From Nitrosomonas sp. (lineage in GTDB: Bacteria; Pseudomonadota; Gammaproteobacteria; Burkholderiales; Nitrosomonadaceae), in NCBI RefSeq assembly GCF_021731985.1, contig NZ_JAKFWH010000056.1, forward strand, positions 1 through 64,000: DNA of 64,000 nt, given 5' to 3'. Below, piece after piece: positions 63,594 through 64,000 of this stretch; within the stretch, counting starts at the first letter, position 1, and each line of letters starts with the position of its first letter. Position numbers and translations under genes: made by a program. The notes beneath the pieces are model-generated. The model saw only the letters and a program-made list of their open reading frames with translations. It searched no databases and was not told where the DNA came from.

Positions 63594-64000
63594 TTAGGCA
63601 ACCGGCCGTTCTTTCCAGCGGCCGATTAATTGAGGGAGGTGTTCTTGATCTTCCTTACGCTTAAATAAAGTCACACCGGCGCTGGCAGTAAAGACTTCCA
63701 GCCATGCCGCATTGGTCAGGTACGGCGTTTCGGTCAGCCGTTGGCTGCGTTTCTGCAGCAATTGCATCCAATTCAGCAATTCCGCAATCGATGGCTGTTT
63801 TTCCAATTGTCCTTCACTACGTAGATAACGGAAAAAAGAAATCCCCGCCGCCCACACGCTTTTCTGCGCATTCGGCACAGTCTCTTCGCTGGGGATTTTG
63901 ATATTCAAGCGCTTCTCGATAATGCTTTCGATGGTAACATCGCCGCCCTCCCCACCCCCTGCGGTGCCGGCTACCGTACTGTCCAGTTTGCTGCGGAAAG
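63594..64000 (-). CDS. MoxR-type AAA+ ATPase, C-terminal part (cut by window edge)
   Basis: The frame is open to the window edge and contributes about 135 residues: FRSKLDSTVAGTAGGGEGG then TIESIIEKRLNIKIPS, LLNWMQLLQKRSQR and LPQLIGRWKERPVA. The end block resembles the C-terminal lid region of MoxR-family AAA+ proteins, which power MoxR/vWA systems. The Walker motifs lie outside the window, so the family call is moderate. Its stop is 24 bp before the DGR target gene's start, so the two are probably one transcript. Confidence 0.55.
   Translation of the reverse strand, partial: FRSKLDSTVAGTAGGGEGGDVTIESIIEKRLNIKIPSEETVPNAQKSVWAAGISFFRYLRSEGQLEKQPSIAELLNWMQLLQKRSQRLTETPYLTNAAWLEVFTASAGVTLFKRKEDQEHLPQLIGRWKERPVA

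Noticed and set aside
1-64000. CRISPR array or exosortase gene
   Set aside because: No regularly spaced direct repeats with unique spacers were seen, and no exosortase catalytic motif was recognised, although PEP-CTERM substrates are present.

Overview
The window looks like a chromosomal segment of a Gram-negative betaproteobacterium, most likely a Nitrosomonas-type ammonia oxidiser. The evidence is indirect: three complete PEP-CTERM surface proteins, an MtrA/MtrB-type electron conduit, alginate-export-type porins, a SUMF1/FGE-type diversity-generating retroelement (DGR) and proteobacterial versions of prfC, lysC and yicC. No rRNA is present, so the species call is an inference.

Layout. 1-7.7 kb: the tail of an IS5-type transposase, then a plus-strand oligopeptide ABC permease/ATPase pair, prfC, a secreted phosphoesterase and yicC. 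7.8-14.8 kb: an outer-membrane barrel, an HDOD protein, a minus-strand housekeeping run (queD, tatD-type, ankyrin, SDR, alanine dehydrogenase) and a divergent radical SAM gene. 15-27 kb: a cell-surface and electron-transfer region with an alginate-export porin, an amidohydrolase that has lost metal ligands, two PEP-CTERM proteins, a di-haem peroxidase and an MtrA/MtrB-like decahaem conduit. 28-34.4 kb: an accessory island (TIGR03032-like protein, FG-GAP propeller, SEC-C/TPR/sulfotransferase) with an IS3-family remnant. 35-48.2 kb: a second amidohydrolase, a porin plus GH88-like pair, and an operon coupling a CysO/Mec/MoeZ-like sulfur-carrier system to a CoA-transferase, an AMP ligase, an acyl-CoA dehydrogenase and an exporter. 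48.6-57.2 kb: a hydrolase, a divergent LpxK, tRNA-Ser, lysC, a HAF-repeat PEP-CTERM protein, an SLC13 transporter and a DUF3617 protein. 57.3-64 kb: a complete DGR (reverse transcriptase, Avd, template repeat, two variable repeats) next to a MoxR-type ATPase.

Three things stand out. (1) In the DGR every substitution between the template and the two variable repeats lies at a template adenine (20 in VR1, 19 in VR2), and VR2 carries a one-base insertion that frameshifts its target. (2) A 17-bp palindrome (core TGCGACAAATTGTCGCA) recurs at six loci, each time directly against a -35-like hexamer pointing leftward, in front of the amidohydrolase, both PEP-CTERM genes, the MtrA/MtrB operon, the accessory island and the sulfur-carrier operon. 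This suggests one regulon, possibly under a RegA/PrrA/RoxR-type redox regulator. (3) The sulfur-carrier operon resembles thiocarboxylate (pdt/qbs-type) biosynthesis but uses an actinobacterial-style CysO/Mec/MoeZ set without a cysteine synthase. Decayed genes (PEP-CTERM tail, HigA, BRCT domain, IS3) mark the accessory stretches.
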